A DNA stretch of 64,000 nt from Notospermus geniculatus (taxonomy: Eukaryota > Nemertea > Pilidiophora > Heteronemertea > Lineidae): contig NMRB01000555.1 of assembly GCA_002633025.1 (NCBI GenBank), forward strand, positions 195,721-259,720, written 5' to 3'. The notes beneath the pieces are model-generated. The model was not told the DNA's origin. It saw only the letters and a program-made list of their open reading frames with translations, and did not search any database. Below, one piece after another: positions 1-12,745 of the stretch. The first letter of the stretch is position 1. The number at the start of each line of letters is the position of its first letter. The position numbers and the translations under genes are program-made.

Positions 1-3000
1 ATGTATAACAGAGAATATTTCTGCCATTGTTAAGGACAAAATACCATAAAATCACCCGACACATTCTAAGAATCAAGAGAAAGACAAACATTTCTCGAGG
101 CGTAGGCACCTTGGTCCGCGATGGCACCACCCACCCCTGCCCTTAATCTATGGGGACACATTCCAATCTAATGGCACTGAATACGTTTTAAAGGACACTG
201 TAATCTTTGAAAACTTTCCACTGATGTTCGTTCGGAATCAATTAAATACTTCTATTGCTAAGAAAGATACCCCATGATTCGCATGGTGCCGACAAAATGT
301 CATAATCAACGTCAAAATATCAACTAATGACAACATAATGTTAGAGCTGTTAAGTGTCGTCATGACCCCCTCAAATGCTGACCCTCAGGTGACCTTCAGG
401 GGGTATCGTCAGGCGAATGGTTTCAACGAACGAAACCCTCGTCCCGCTGTGAATGGAATATCAGTGCATGATTGCATGGGGTATTCAGTCTGCGCCGATG
501 TTACCTAGGGCGAGGTGGCGGTACAGGTTGTATTGTCATGTGATCAACATTTTCAAGAGCAGACGATGAAAGAAAACAATGGCGGGCCTGACATGACAGG
601 AAATCAAAATAAAAGATGACAGGTGGATGAATGAGATTTTGAAGATCATCTGTTGATGTTTTTAAGAAGAATGAGAGGCGGTCGTCTGGTTTGTTGACAA
701 TGGCGGATTGGTGGTTGTTTGGATATGCCGGAATAGCAAGTGGTACTGTCGAACATTGTTCCTCAAGGCTTCAGCCTCTATACAACTTGTACTGTCAGTC
801 GGTGGATGATAATAGATTACGATCGAAGAAGAGAGAAAGTCGAAGGAAAATGACCGTTACGCTCAAGGGCGTTGAAGATTGACCTCAGATGTTTGAGATT
901 TTGAAAGTTCACGAAAGAAGCTGGCCCCGAAAGAGGATGATGCCCTTGTAATTGCTTTAATGACCCATCCGTTCAGGATGTTCGCTGAGATGAAATCATG
1001 CCGAAATTTTATCATAAGCCCTTCCAGCTTGTTACGATCACGTACTTTTAGAGGGGGTTGTAACTATGTTGTTACTAACAACCCAAACAGTTACAATATG
1101 TATACGTGATTCAAGTTGGGTTCCTACCGCCGTCGATCAAGAAAATAAGAATATAAAAACGGCACTTTGTCGACGAATAACGTTTTGACCAATGCAGCAT
1201 CAGCAGACCGTTGCCAATAAAACAGTCTCCAAGAGGATGTGGCGACTTACAACGAAATTAAGGGAGTTGGCGGTGGTTGGGCAGAGATTTGGTTATGGGA
1301 AACCGATTCGCACTGACATTTCACCCATTTTTCATCCTGAGGCAGATAGCACTCGGTCGCTCCCTTGCTGACTCCAGGATGCCCATTCCTGAACAGGCAC
1401 AGTGCCAAAAGCAGTCCGGCTAGGCCTAGTCCCTTTCAACCCCAACCCGGACGATATATAGCGATATCAACATGTGTACGCTGTCGGGTACCTGTAATAG
1501 TCATTCTCTTCCGCGGCCTCGGGCTGACAATAGAAAAACCTGATTCAAAAACCACCGTCCTTGAAATAATGACGGCATGAACTGAGAAGATATGAAAATA
1601 ATTAAATGCAAGACTAGTTTCTGGTCCTTTCTCATAAGGACAATAGGCATCCTTCCGAAACCTTCCATTTATCTTCTATTGTCGCTAATGACATGTATTA
1701 TGGCCACAGATCATTTGGTACACTGCAGGTTGATCTATGCAAATCCATGCAAATGTGGTGACGCAGAATCCACCGAGTGCTATACCGGTACCATGATGTT
1801 GAAAGGGAATACGAAAAGAGGGAAAACCCTCAACTGAAAAGCATAGGGATGAACATTTACAAGGATTTAAAGGCGCCGCTCCACGTGACAGTTTTCTATC
1901 GGAAGTTTGCTGTCAGATAGTCAATTATTGCTGTCAGACAGCAATAATTGACTATCTGACAGCAAACTTTCGACAGAAACCCTCTTGCAACCTTTGCGTC
2001 TACGTGACGTCAGCAGTTGCGCAGAAGTAGGCCATGCAACAAGCCTTGAAAGCATGATAAAACAGTGGAGTGTTTTTGCTAATTTCTTCAGAACCCTTTT
2101 CACCGTCATCATCGGGAAGCTGCATGGGTCGTCTATCTTCACTTTGCATCTGATGGGATGATATTCAAAATAAATCTCACGTTAATTCTAAGAATTGTCT
2201 GTCTCGTCCCTCTTTAATTGCTTCGTGAGATATCCACCATTGTTGTTAGGTGCGAGCAGACGACCGTGGAAATCATGAATGGCTAATAAAGACGGCGAGA
2301 TCTCGTTTCTGCGGGGAAGTTGGTTGCTCCTGTGGGGCAACCTCGAGTTTCAACCCTATTGTTTATCGTCTGAATCTTCATGACTTTACGTTGGTGACGA
2401 GGTTGATGGTGACGTTTCTAATCGAATGGACCCCGGTCAGTGAATTCGTCAACAGATGTCAAAATTCTTACGGGAGCAGGCGAAATTGGCTCCTCTCCAC
2501 TGCGGAGGTTCCTCGCATGAACCGCACGAGATGACCCCAAATATATCCGATTTGCTCCTTTGTAAAGCCCAATTCTTTGGATTTAATTTATTGAAAAAAA
2601 TGACAATTGAGTGAGAAAAAGAATCGTGATAATACCACGCATTGGGTGAATTGGATGCTGTTTAGTTTGAAAACTGAGGCTTGAATTCTCTGTGTCCGCA
2701 GGCGACGAAGGCTGAGAATCCGGCTTGCTCACACGTCGCTGAGTCGGACCACGATGCAGTTTGCTCTAAGCGCGATATCAGTGGTTAGTTTACAGGGCGT
2801 GTTCAGCAACTGTCACTCTGTGTCAGAGTAGACAAAAAATCTATCGACTAATGCAACCTAATAATAAGAAGCGCGACCGAGTAAAAATTGTTTTCTCTGA
2901 CATTCGTTCCCGGTCAAATCGTCTGATACCCTCACTTCCTGACAAACAAAAGTCCAGATTTGAAATGTGGGTATCTCACTTCCAGCACGTACGATTCTAG

Positions 3001-6000
3001 GAACGCGTAAATCAGAACTTCGCTGTCGACCATCGTCCGTCATCGGGACACTGTTCTGGTGCTGTGGCTGTTGACACCGAGAAAGGCTCATTCTCAGTCT
3101 CCCTCCCGGTTCGCTGATGTGAACTAACGAAGGCTTTTGAAGGGAACTATCTTCCAGCCATTCCCCATTTCATATAACATTCTTCGGAGTCCATTGTGGA
3201 CTCTGAAAACGATGGGAAAACCAAATGGAAGAAAAGGCTGCATCATTTGAAGACGGCCGGTGATGTCCCTGACCAAGTTTGGCTTACGTCTCCAGCTTGA
3301 TTCGAACAGAGCAAAGACGTTGCCGCCGATCCCCTGTGCGGCTTTGCCCAGCCCGTCAATAGCTTCCTCCGCCTCACCATCCCGACCCCAATGGGAATTT
3401 TGATTTCTATTTCATACCGAATGTGGCCGGTCTTTTTGACATAAATTTGAACAGGTGCACAATGTCCCATCTCGTTAGCGACCGAGATTGCGTGTATTGG
3501 AATGAGATGGCACCTGACCATGCAGAAAGATATGATGGTTCACGATCTGCAAAGAAAGGCATGAATATTGTATTGAAAGATTAATGCCAGACGATTTGCT
3601 CGTGATGTGGACTTGTTGTCGTCTTGAAGATTGCGTGACGGCTGGTACCACGGCCGTCTCTATGCCATGGCGGCGCACCCCGACTCCCGTACCAAGCAAG
3701 CGGTCCATCGAGTGTGTTTCGCCTGGCTGAAGGAACTGCATTGGGTCCGAGTATGGTAGGCCTACGGAGAATCGTCTGACGGACTCGGGAGTCCGTTTAA
3801 TTAGGCTCCTCGACTGGCAATGCCAAGGAAACAATCTGTTGACTGTCTTTGGTTAGCTGCTGTGCGAAACTGCATTAGAGTAGATCCTTGTGCGTAGAAT
3901 CGTCTGACGAATTCGGTAGTCAGTTACCGAGTCCAAAGTTCACGCAACCACCTGCCCGTGACGTGTTACATAATCCAGAGATGGCAGACGATGCTAATTT
4001 GCTTCGTCATAATCGCAGACGATATATCAAAATCCAATGACACTTCCCGTGTGGGTGGTATGGCACCAAGGAGCGAAATCCTCCAACCGATGAAACTTGG
4101 GCTATTTTGACAAAATATGGACCCGGGTATTGGGAGTCCTTGCTTCCATGCCGCGCTGAAGTCACGATTGTGACTGAGAAGTTCGTGATCCCCCAATTTA
4201 TACCAAAACACTGGAGTGGGGTCCAGGTATCGTGCATACCCCCTGGGAGAATGAACCAATTTTGGAGAAAGTGGTTTCACCCTATCAAGACACACAACGG
4301 GTGTACCTTCCTGTTTGTTTCATGTTAAGCGTTCGAGAATCTCTGCAACTGAAATCATCGATTTGGTTCCCATCGATTGTGCTTCACCTTAAATTGATGT
4401 AGGCCGTTGTACATCAGTACGTTACTTTGTACGTGGATGAACTGCTTATTAGTTTGAATCACCATGTGGTATCTTGAATGGACACGGAAGGACGTTGACA
4501 ACATCAGTTGACGACAGTGTCCGTGTGGAGAAAGTGATTCAGTCCGCAGACAGCCTGTCCTCCCCAACTCGTGCATAGGGTATGGTGATCTGGGCAAGCA
4601 GGTCTTGCACCCGTATACCAGGGAGATGGGACCATTCTTTGCCTTGCAAAGAAAGTTCGCAAAGCAATCTGGCGTCAGTTTGTGTGCAGATCTAAACTCT
4701 TACCGGTGGGACCCTACTGAGCATTTCGGACAGGGGCCTAGGCCTAGGGCTGGAGCTACCATCATAGTTTTTCTGCCAAAGCTGAAGAGAATCCCAAATG
4801 ACTGATGATGTCAACATTGCTTTGACTCCCGGTGTTCAACTGAAAGTTGTTGTCAATTGGAGGCAGTGACATAAGAAAATTGCCAAGCTTTCAACTCTGT
4901 ATAGCCACCAGGTATTGCTTTTCGGGGGTTAAGCTGGGAGCAGCGGAGATAAGCTATAGGGCCTTCTCCCTCTGCTCAAATTGCTGAACGTACAACTACA
5001 ACTTTATTTCGTCTCGACCATCTCACCTCCACCTCGCTCGCACCAATGGATGCATCGGGGCCCGCCAGGCATTGCTTCTCAAAGTCACATCCAGGCCACC
5101 TGCTGCTCAGGAATTTCAACAATATTACTGTTCTTCTTCGCCAATTCGTCTCGCCTTTCAAGTCATCCTTTTAACAAATCTCACGATTTCTGATTTGCAT
5201 AAGAATATATCGCCATGGATGGCTGTCTTCTTATGTATAGATGTTTTGCTATTAGCTTGGCAGTTTCTATCTTCCTCCTTATGGTGTATTGTCCTCATTG
5301 TCAGATGTCACTTTCGAAATGAACTGCGGTCTTGGCATCTAGATAAACCATAATATTTTTGTCACAGAAAGATCGCAGGACCAGACCGAGATTTATTACG
5401 GCACGACTGTCGTGCTTTCAAAAACTACCCTTTTTCTAATAAGCGCATCAAGACAAGACTACCTGGCCCTTTTTTATGTGTGCCTGATGCATGAGGAGAA
5501 GGCAGATTCATTTGATTTACTGACTCCAGTCACATGTTTACTTGGGTTTGGAGCAGTGGTCCATGTCCATGATATGTAGAACGACCTTGAGCGGAGTGGT
5601 CCACGCCAGGAGTCTCAAACGATTGAGTAATATCAAAAATAGATAAGCGAGCGATTCTATTTTTTGTAATATAAGCGATTTTATTTTTTGTATATATTTG
5701 TGGTAGGCCTATCTCAAAATAGATTTCACACTATGATAATGTACATTTTGCTTAATTTACGTGCGATATTCAGCGGTCTTGAATACGCCATTAATTAGAT
5801 AATTGCGCATCGTGTTAATTAGAAATAATTATGGACATGGTACCGGTATAATGATCACAACTTGGTGTTACTGTGGCTCTCCTGGTAGCGACCGATGATC
5901 ACAGCGGTAACCCTACAGCTGAACTAGGCCTAGGGAGCTCAGTGACAAGACATCTGCGTTGTCTTCCTTTCAACGATTAGGAGGCCTAATTAGGCCTAGC

Positions 6001-6730
6001 TAAGACTATTGACGGAAGTGTCATGATATGGGAGTGCTATTGTCATAAGTGTCGTCACTTTGGGCAGCTTCAAGACATGCACTCAGTTAGCGCCCAACTT
6101 GTCATAGCCTAATGGCTATAGAAAACTTGCAGAATCAAACACCTTTAGTGCCTGGATACTCCTATGAAGAGTTTTTTTTTTGTTTTAACTCAATTCAGAA
6201 CAATCACCAGAGAATCGATGACCAGGTGTATTGATATCAATACTCCTTGGGTGAGCTGTTCAATAGCCCAGATAATTGATAGATCTGAATTGAATTTCGG
6301 AAATCAACTTGTAGATTTTGTTTGTGTTTTGCCTTCAAAGAATAGGAAGCCATGGGTGTGTTTCAAAATTGGTCACCCAAGAAAATGGGGCAAAATTTAA
6401 CTTTGAAATGATCACAAAGATATGTGCCATTGATTTTCCAAAAATCAAATGTAGTATTTGATAATATAGGACTTTAACTATTAGTTTCTCCATCTGGGAT
6501 GTACAGTGTGGACTCATTTGAAGGAGGGTGTCAAAAAATATTGAGCTTACCAGCAAAATCTATCGTTCCATCCAACACTAAAACTACTTTCTGCTGTCAG
6601 ACTTTAAAGGGTTAATAGCAGTGGCATAATTTAGAGCTCTATACCTAGATCTGACATGAATATTGTAGAGTTTCAAGAAACAGCCTTTCACCAGTAGACA
6701 AAATGGTGAAATTTTCTGGTGTCGGACGGA
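1..6730. other. Intergenic, no recognised gene
   Basis: I see no exon of a known family on either strand; open frames are short and unlike known proteins. Noted content: a long hairpin at 1899-1973, two related words containing AATCGTCTGACG near 3771 and 3902, and a TTTT-rich direct repeat around 5645-5690. It may hold UTRs or unrecognised exons of a neighbouring gene. Confidence 0.5.
1899..1973. repeat. Near-perfect hairpin with one-base loop
   Basis: Bases 1905-1935 and 1937-1967 are exact reverse complements (31 bp) around the single base 1936. The pairing extends to 1899/1973 with one mismatch (1902/1970). Such a tight palindrome could be a minimal foldback transposon or a recent inverted duplication. 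A one-base loop does not fit a microRNA precursor well. No target duplication could be settled. Confidence 0.8.
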
Positions 6731-6747
6731 NNNNNNNNNNNNNNNNN
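6731..6747. other. Assembly gap (17 N)
   Basis: Seventeen undetermined bases between unremarkable sequence, followed by a C run at 6748. No gene is interrupted that I can see. Confidence 0.99.
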
Positions 6748-9700
6748 CCCCCCATCTTGACTACCAAGGGTTGTGACATCACCCCGGACATCACTACGCC
6801 CTCCGACTACGCTCGCACAAACAACCGTGGTGTAGTCCTATGTTTGCCAAGAGTATACCTTTATTTTCTTTCCATCCTTTCACCATTCAATTTAGAGGAG
6901 GTGGGAATGTGATGGATTTTGTTCCATTTGTAGTCTTCCATAAACCACTCACTATTTGAATATATAAGGCTTGACATCACTCCATTCAGACTCTGAAGTC
7001 CTGTCTTCAAGGGTGTCAAGAGGGACTCAAGGCAAGATGTCAAACGAAAGAATGGAAGGCAGGGATTTTCCACTTCCTAAAGTCATATCACCTGCACAGA
7101 TTTATTCTTGCTTGCACAAGAAACAAATAGATAGAACAAAAAGATTCAACTTCACTGAATTTCACACTTTTATTCTACAGTCTAAATACAATATGTACAA
7201 CCCTCAGGGCATGGAGATAAACAATGGATAATTGAAGAGGACTTAGGAGACAAAATAGCACATATTTACTTGTCAATGGTGTCATTGTCAAAGACACAAT
7301 CAGTGATGGTCAATTTCATGCCTAGTTGGGAACAATCATTGTACATTTTGGTATAATATGTATACGTTAACATACACTGGATGTCACCAAACTTGAATTG
7401 ATACAGAATGACCCTAATGGTCAGTGACAGATGATTGGGACAATCAATGTTGCCAAAAAATCACAGACACCTTCACAAAAACAATGTTGGGGTGGCAGTT
7501 ACAATTGAAGACATTATGAAAGACATTTTTTAGAATGTACTGGTATATCAAAGTCATGCATACTCAACTTTCACACAAAATTTCAAATCAATCACACAAA
7601 TTTTTGTCCAACACACTCACAAAGATTTTAATCCAACGCACACACACAAATATCTCATGAAATATATCATACAATTAACATTCATGCCAACACTCACACA
7701 AATTCATCACTATCTCATTTACACAGGACATACTAGAACAAAATGTCTCTGAAAGTCCTCTTCAAATATCACTCAAGAACAAACCTTGAAAGGATGAACA
7801 TTCAAATACTATGATCCTTAAGGAAAACCGTATGTGATCCTTGAACACAATATCTTAAGTTTTATAACGTGATCGTCAGAATGTCCAGAAAGTATTTTGG
7901 AGATGAAAATTTTTCAGCACGATTCATGAAAACATATTGTGACAGTTATGGAGAAATGAAAAAGAATGCAAAACTCATAAATCCCACTTCACAATTGTTA
8001 CATCAGAGCAAACAATACAGACTGACTCTTGATCTTTCGTGGCGAAAAAAACTGACTGCACCAGGAAAAGTCTGACAACACCATTTTGCTCTGACTCCAG
8101 AACAGGTTGACAATGAGAAAAACCTCTATCTATTTCAATATTATCAGTGGTGCGTTCATGCGGTTACAATCATATCCTCTCAGATGGCCGCAGAAAAAAT
8201 GGAAATTGTTCTACACTGAAATACAGAGACCATATGCAAACAACAATCAACCTGTTCTGATAGTCCAGAAATATTGGTGCCTAGGACGCCATTGTTGTTC
8301 CCACAAAAAGATGCGCAGCATCTAAACCTCAGTTGACAATTGAGAAATATTTGCGCTTTTGTTGACCATAAAAGCCAGCCTGTCTTGGGGATTTTGATTG
8401 TAAGATGTGTTCCATTCTAAAAAGAACACAGAATAAGTGTATTTTAATAGTACGCCGACACTTCTCGTCTGTACCAAGTATCAGAAAGGCATTCTTGGTT
8501 GTATGTCATAGTCAAGAATCAGGCAATAAAAGAATATGTATCCATTCATGATCAGGAGAGGTCAAGTCGACTATGAACTATCTGCGTTTTCCCACGTTCT
8601 TCTACATTCCCGCCATGACTCAAACGGAAAACTGTGATTCAGAATATGTGCTGTATGGAAACAGGTGAATTTTGGATCAGTGACGGGTGCTATTTTCAAG
8701 TAGAAATAGCTGAATTTAACTGATTAATTAGAAGAAATGTATCTATCGATCTAGCAATTAGCTAATTCATTCATTCATTCAATTCATACTTCGGTGAATT
8801 CTCTTCTTTGATAGGTGATCGAAAATGAGCAATATCGAAAATTTGGTAATTTGCTCATACACCTGACATAATAGTCTTATGATAAAAGAAGAGGCGAAAC
8901 GCGGCCTACCAGAATTTAAAATTCATTGAAATTTGAAAGTATAAAAGTTTGATTCCTAAAATATTAGCCCACACATTAAAATCACTTCATCCAGCATTTC
9001 TAGTTTTACAGCTTGAAGAAAAGGCATAAGACATTTATGATTTTTTTTAGGAAGGCACATAATTAGGTTCAAATTGCCTGAGGGCAATACGCCCCTCAGA
9101 CAGGCGGGGCGTGATGTGGAATGTGGGAAAAAATATTTCACAGTCGACTTAACATGAGATAAACCTAAGAAAATATAGAAGATTTTGATATACCAGCCAA
9201 ATTTTTGGAATTTTTTTAAAATTCATAATGGTCAAAGTTAGTGTACGCAAATCAATGAAGATCTTTTCTAAGAGATTTATTCTTTGTGACCTCCAAACCC
9301 TGTAGATAATACACATTGTATTTTGACCAGTCTAAGCATCCCACATCGAATTGATCGACACAGAATTATGCTACGCCGGACACTCTGAATATTCCCCTAC
9401 AGAAGCAAAATCATTTCAAAAATTAAATAACAGATATTATTAAAAAATTAAACAATCTACAAAAATAATTTTGGCCTTGCACTGTACAACTACACTATCT
9501 GATTTTAGATAATTAATTCTTAACAAACTTAAAATGCAATGCAATGGTATTTTTACAAAATTTACAAAATGCGACCAAAACATCTGCCTATCGCTAAGAA
9601 TGAGCAAACACATTCCAGTCCGGTGGTTCACTCCACAAATCAGCAGTCTGAATTCTTGAATAACCTGATATCCAGCAAATGTACACTATTATAATACAAT

Positions 9701-10208
9701 CTACTTTTAAGTGCAACATGCACATAGCCAATACACAAAGCGTCTGAATCAAATGAATCCAGATTTGCTCCTTCAAAAATAGTTGCTTAATATTTTACTC
9801 TAGGATTCGGTTTTTCCAGTAACTTTAGCACAATTCATTACATCTCTACCATATTATACAGAATATTTACAGAATTACTTACAATATTAATTATCTACAT
9901 TTGTTATCTTCAAGTATTTGTCCTTTCTGAACATGATTTTGGCAGTGCAAAGCATAAGTATAATATAATCAAGAGTCTCCATGCAATTACTCCCTTGAAC
10001 TGAATTAAGTACAATGCCTTTCGAGACAAACAAACCTACACCTAACATATAATGGATCAGTCACGAATCATTTTCTATATATTAATGCATGTCGGTAATA
10101 TAATTAAAACAATATGTACTAATAACGAAGCAAACATCAACAAACATGGCATCTAGATCAGCAGTTTCAGCACAGCAGTGGTTTTGGTCAAAACTCGCCA
10201 GCACCCGT
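6748..10208. other. AT-rich flank downstream of PLK4
   Basis: No coding exon recognised. The part nearest 10208 lies downstream of the PLK4 stop on the minus strand and may include its 3' UTR. A minus-strand AATAAA (TTTATT on plus) lies near 9278. Short direct repeats of a TCACACAAATTT-like word occur at 7570-7720, and a TCATTCAT run near 8765. Confidence 0.5.
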
Positions 10209-12745
10209 TCATCGCATCATCATTCGCACTTTATTGGCCATCTCCGACGGTTGCGTTTGTGTTGTCAGTCGGTTGATGACGCTGGGTAACTTTTCAAGTC
10301 TTTCCTTCACGAACAGTGGCAAGATATCGGTGTTGCTGTATCTGTAAAGAGAAATGATGAAAAAACATAAGTAAACTATTCAACAATGGTGCATTGATAC
10401 TAAAGTCGACATCTCAAATGCTGTAATATTCCTTTGAAGTGAAAACCTAGGTCGGCAATATTCTTAAATGATTAGAATTTAGAGATTCTTACCTAGATGA
10501 TGTTCCATTGGAATCAGTGTAGGTGATTGATGTGAATGAAGAGTCAACGTTGATGACACTGAGCTGTGTCCCGTCATTGAACTGCACCAAGACTTCGCCG
10601 TTGGAATACTGCGACGCCCAACCAATACCTTGGACGAACACGTTCCTCAGGATGCCTGGTCGCTGGGCTGGTTTGACGGGCTGTTTGGTGATCTTGGACT
10701 CATGGTCCGGGATGATGTTTTCCTTCTCGATGATATTCTGTTTCCTCTCAGCGGCAAGATTCATGGCTTTGATGCGGGAAATTTCATCGGTGGGGCTTTT
10801 CGGTGGTGACAGCTGGTTGGTGTTCCTCACTTTTGGTGGCGATACGCTCTTTGGGAGATCATCATCATGGACTTTGATCACTGGTTTTGGTGATGATGCC
10901 AATGGCTTTCCACCCTTCTTTGGTCCACGTCCAATCAGTAGAGGGAAACAGGGCTGTCCTGGTCGAGTATCAAGGTTTGATATGCAGGCTTCAAGCTCCA
11001 AGCAATGATCATGGCACTAAAAAGAGAGAGAATGCTAACCATTAAAATACTGTATGTAAAAGAAATACTTATCTATATCTACCTTGAAGAATCTGTGATA
11101 AAACAGTGGGGAATAAAACAAGAAAATCCCACAAGTAAACAAACCAGCTGAAGAAAAGGCTACAAAATGGAAAGAGCACCATAAAAATTCTTTCATTTCA
11201 CCTCAGCCACATAAAAATGCAATAAAATTCTTTTGAATTTTCCATAGAGTAGCAAGTAAACTTTATTACTGAGTGTCTGAAACAGGATTTGTCTGGGACC
11301 AGTTTGGGGGAAACATTGAGTGCAAAGCTCAGTTAAATCAACTTACCTGGTCAACGTATTCTAAGAGTTCCTGAGATTCTGGCGAAAGATGCTGAGTGCT
11401 CCCATTATTCTGCAACGTCAGCGTTGTTCCATCTTTCTGGATCATTTTCGTCTCGCCAGCATTTCGCTTGAATTTTGCGCCGTCGTGGAAGGCAACTTCA
11501 AAGTCAGCATTGGGCGTGTTTTCCATCAACATGCATTTTGCCCGTTCGGTGTAGATGGTAACTTTTGGTGTGCTTGATCGGACCAAATTGACAAATCGGT
11601 GGGCGTATTGGTATTTCTTCCAGTATTTCTCAGGGAGGGCATCGTAGGTGAATTCAAGAGTTTGATCCTTTGAGGTCTTCTTATTCTTGCCTTTTGGTTG
11701 GTGTATGGAAATCTAGAATGAGAAAAAAGTACACATTTTCATTAGACTTCAATTTCTTGGTCTTTTTCCCTTATCAACAGTTCGCCAGGTTCTGCTCCTT
11801 CGGGCCTGATTACCACACCTTATCAAATGACCCTTTGAAGTTCACCACTTATCCAGGAAATTAGCACCCAAACATTTCACTCTAAAGTCTAACTTTAGCA
11901 CTTTTAAGAATGCTCAATAAGGCAAAACCTGTGTGTGTAGTTTTTTGTATATGTGCTAATGCATTCAGATATTATTCCATTGTATTAGCTTGGAGGAATT
12001 CCTCCAAGGTATTAGTAATTAACACCTATCACTTCAGCAGGGGTTTACACCCCCTGCCATTGAGGATGAAGTGGTCTCTCCTGGTATTTTTTAAAAATTC
12101 TTGTTCCAGCTAGGCAACTTCTATGCCTTCATTGTTTAGCCAAAGACCCAGGTTCAGATACTAAACCAGTTAATAAGAAAAGGGCAGACAACTGTAAAAA
12201 TTAAAAATCTAAGGCTAAGTTTTTGCCGAAAAGAAGGAAATCTGCATTCATCTGGAGAGGGTTTTCAGAATTGGGAGTAGGTAGGCCTAATTCAAGGCAC
12301 AGGTTCAAGAGGAAGTGTGTTGAACATGGCAATTGCTTCACCTACAAAAATACCTGACCAGTGACACTGGCCCACAGCAACTGAACAAACAATCAACTAA
12401 CAGGAAATACAAATTCATTAACAGGGTGTTGTACCATGAAAAGGGGCCCAAGAAATCCAGCCAAAACTACTGAATAAACAGTCTGACACACTCAGTGTGA
12501 GCTTTGTTCAAGGTGGATTGTCACTTAAATCCATAAATCCATATGTCAACATTCCCTGAACCAAATATACACAGTAGTACATACATACATATATATATGA
12601 AGCAACTTCCACCTCAAAGAATATGAACTATGGTATTTACCTTATCCCCATCTGGGCTGATTCGGACAACTTCTTTGACTTTCTCCTGATTGCTCTTGGT
12701 GTCCAAAAACTCCAGGCACACTTCACCATCTTCTAAAATGTAGAC
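10209..12745 (-). CDS. PLK4: PLK4 polo-box exons 10-13
   Basis: Exons 12641-12745, 11347-11712, 10493-11016 and 10209-10341. They encode the cryptic polo box (PB1-PB2), recognised by [16 protein letters not shown] and [16 protein letters not shown], which dimerises and binds centriolar receptors. A Pro/Lys-rich stretch follows, then polo box 3 with [12 protein letters not shown] and [15 protein letters not shown], needed for relief of autoinhibition and STIL binding in animals studied. The protein ends at a TGA at 10209-10211 after NKVRMMMR. Donor CTAG|GTAAG at 10493 and acceptor TTTACAG before 10341 give an intact SSRYSNTD junction. Confidence 0.93.

Noticed and set aside
1937-1967. MicroRNA precursor
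   Set aside because: Loop of a single base and perfect arms are unlike a Drosha/Dicer substrate.
10523-11008. 161-codon plus-strand frame
   Set aside because: Exact antisense shadow of the PLK4 exon at 10493-11016.
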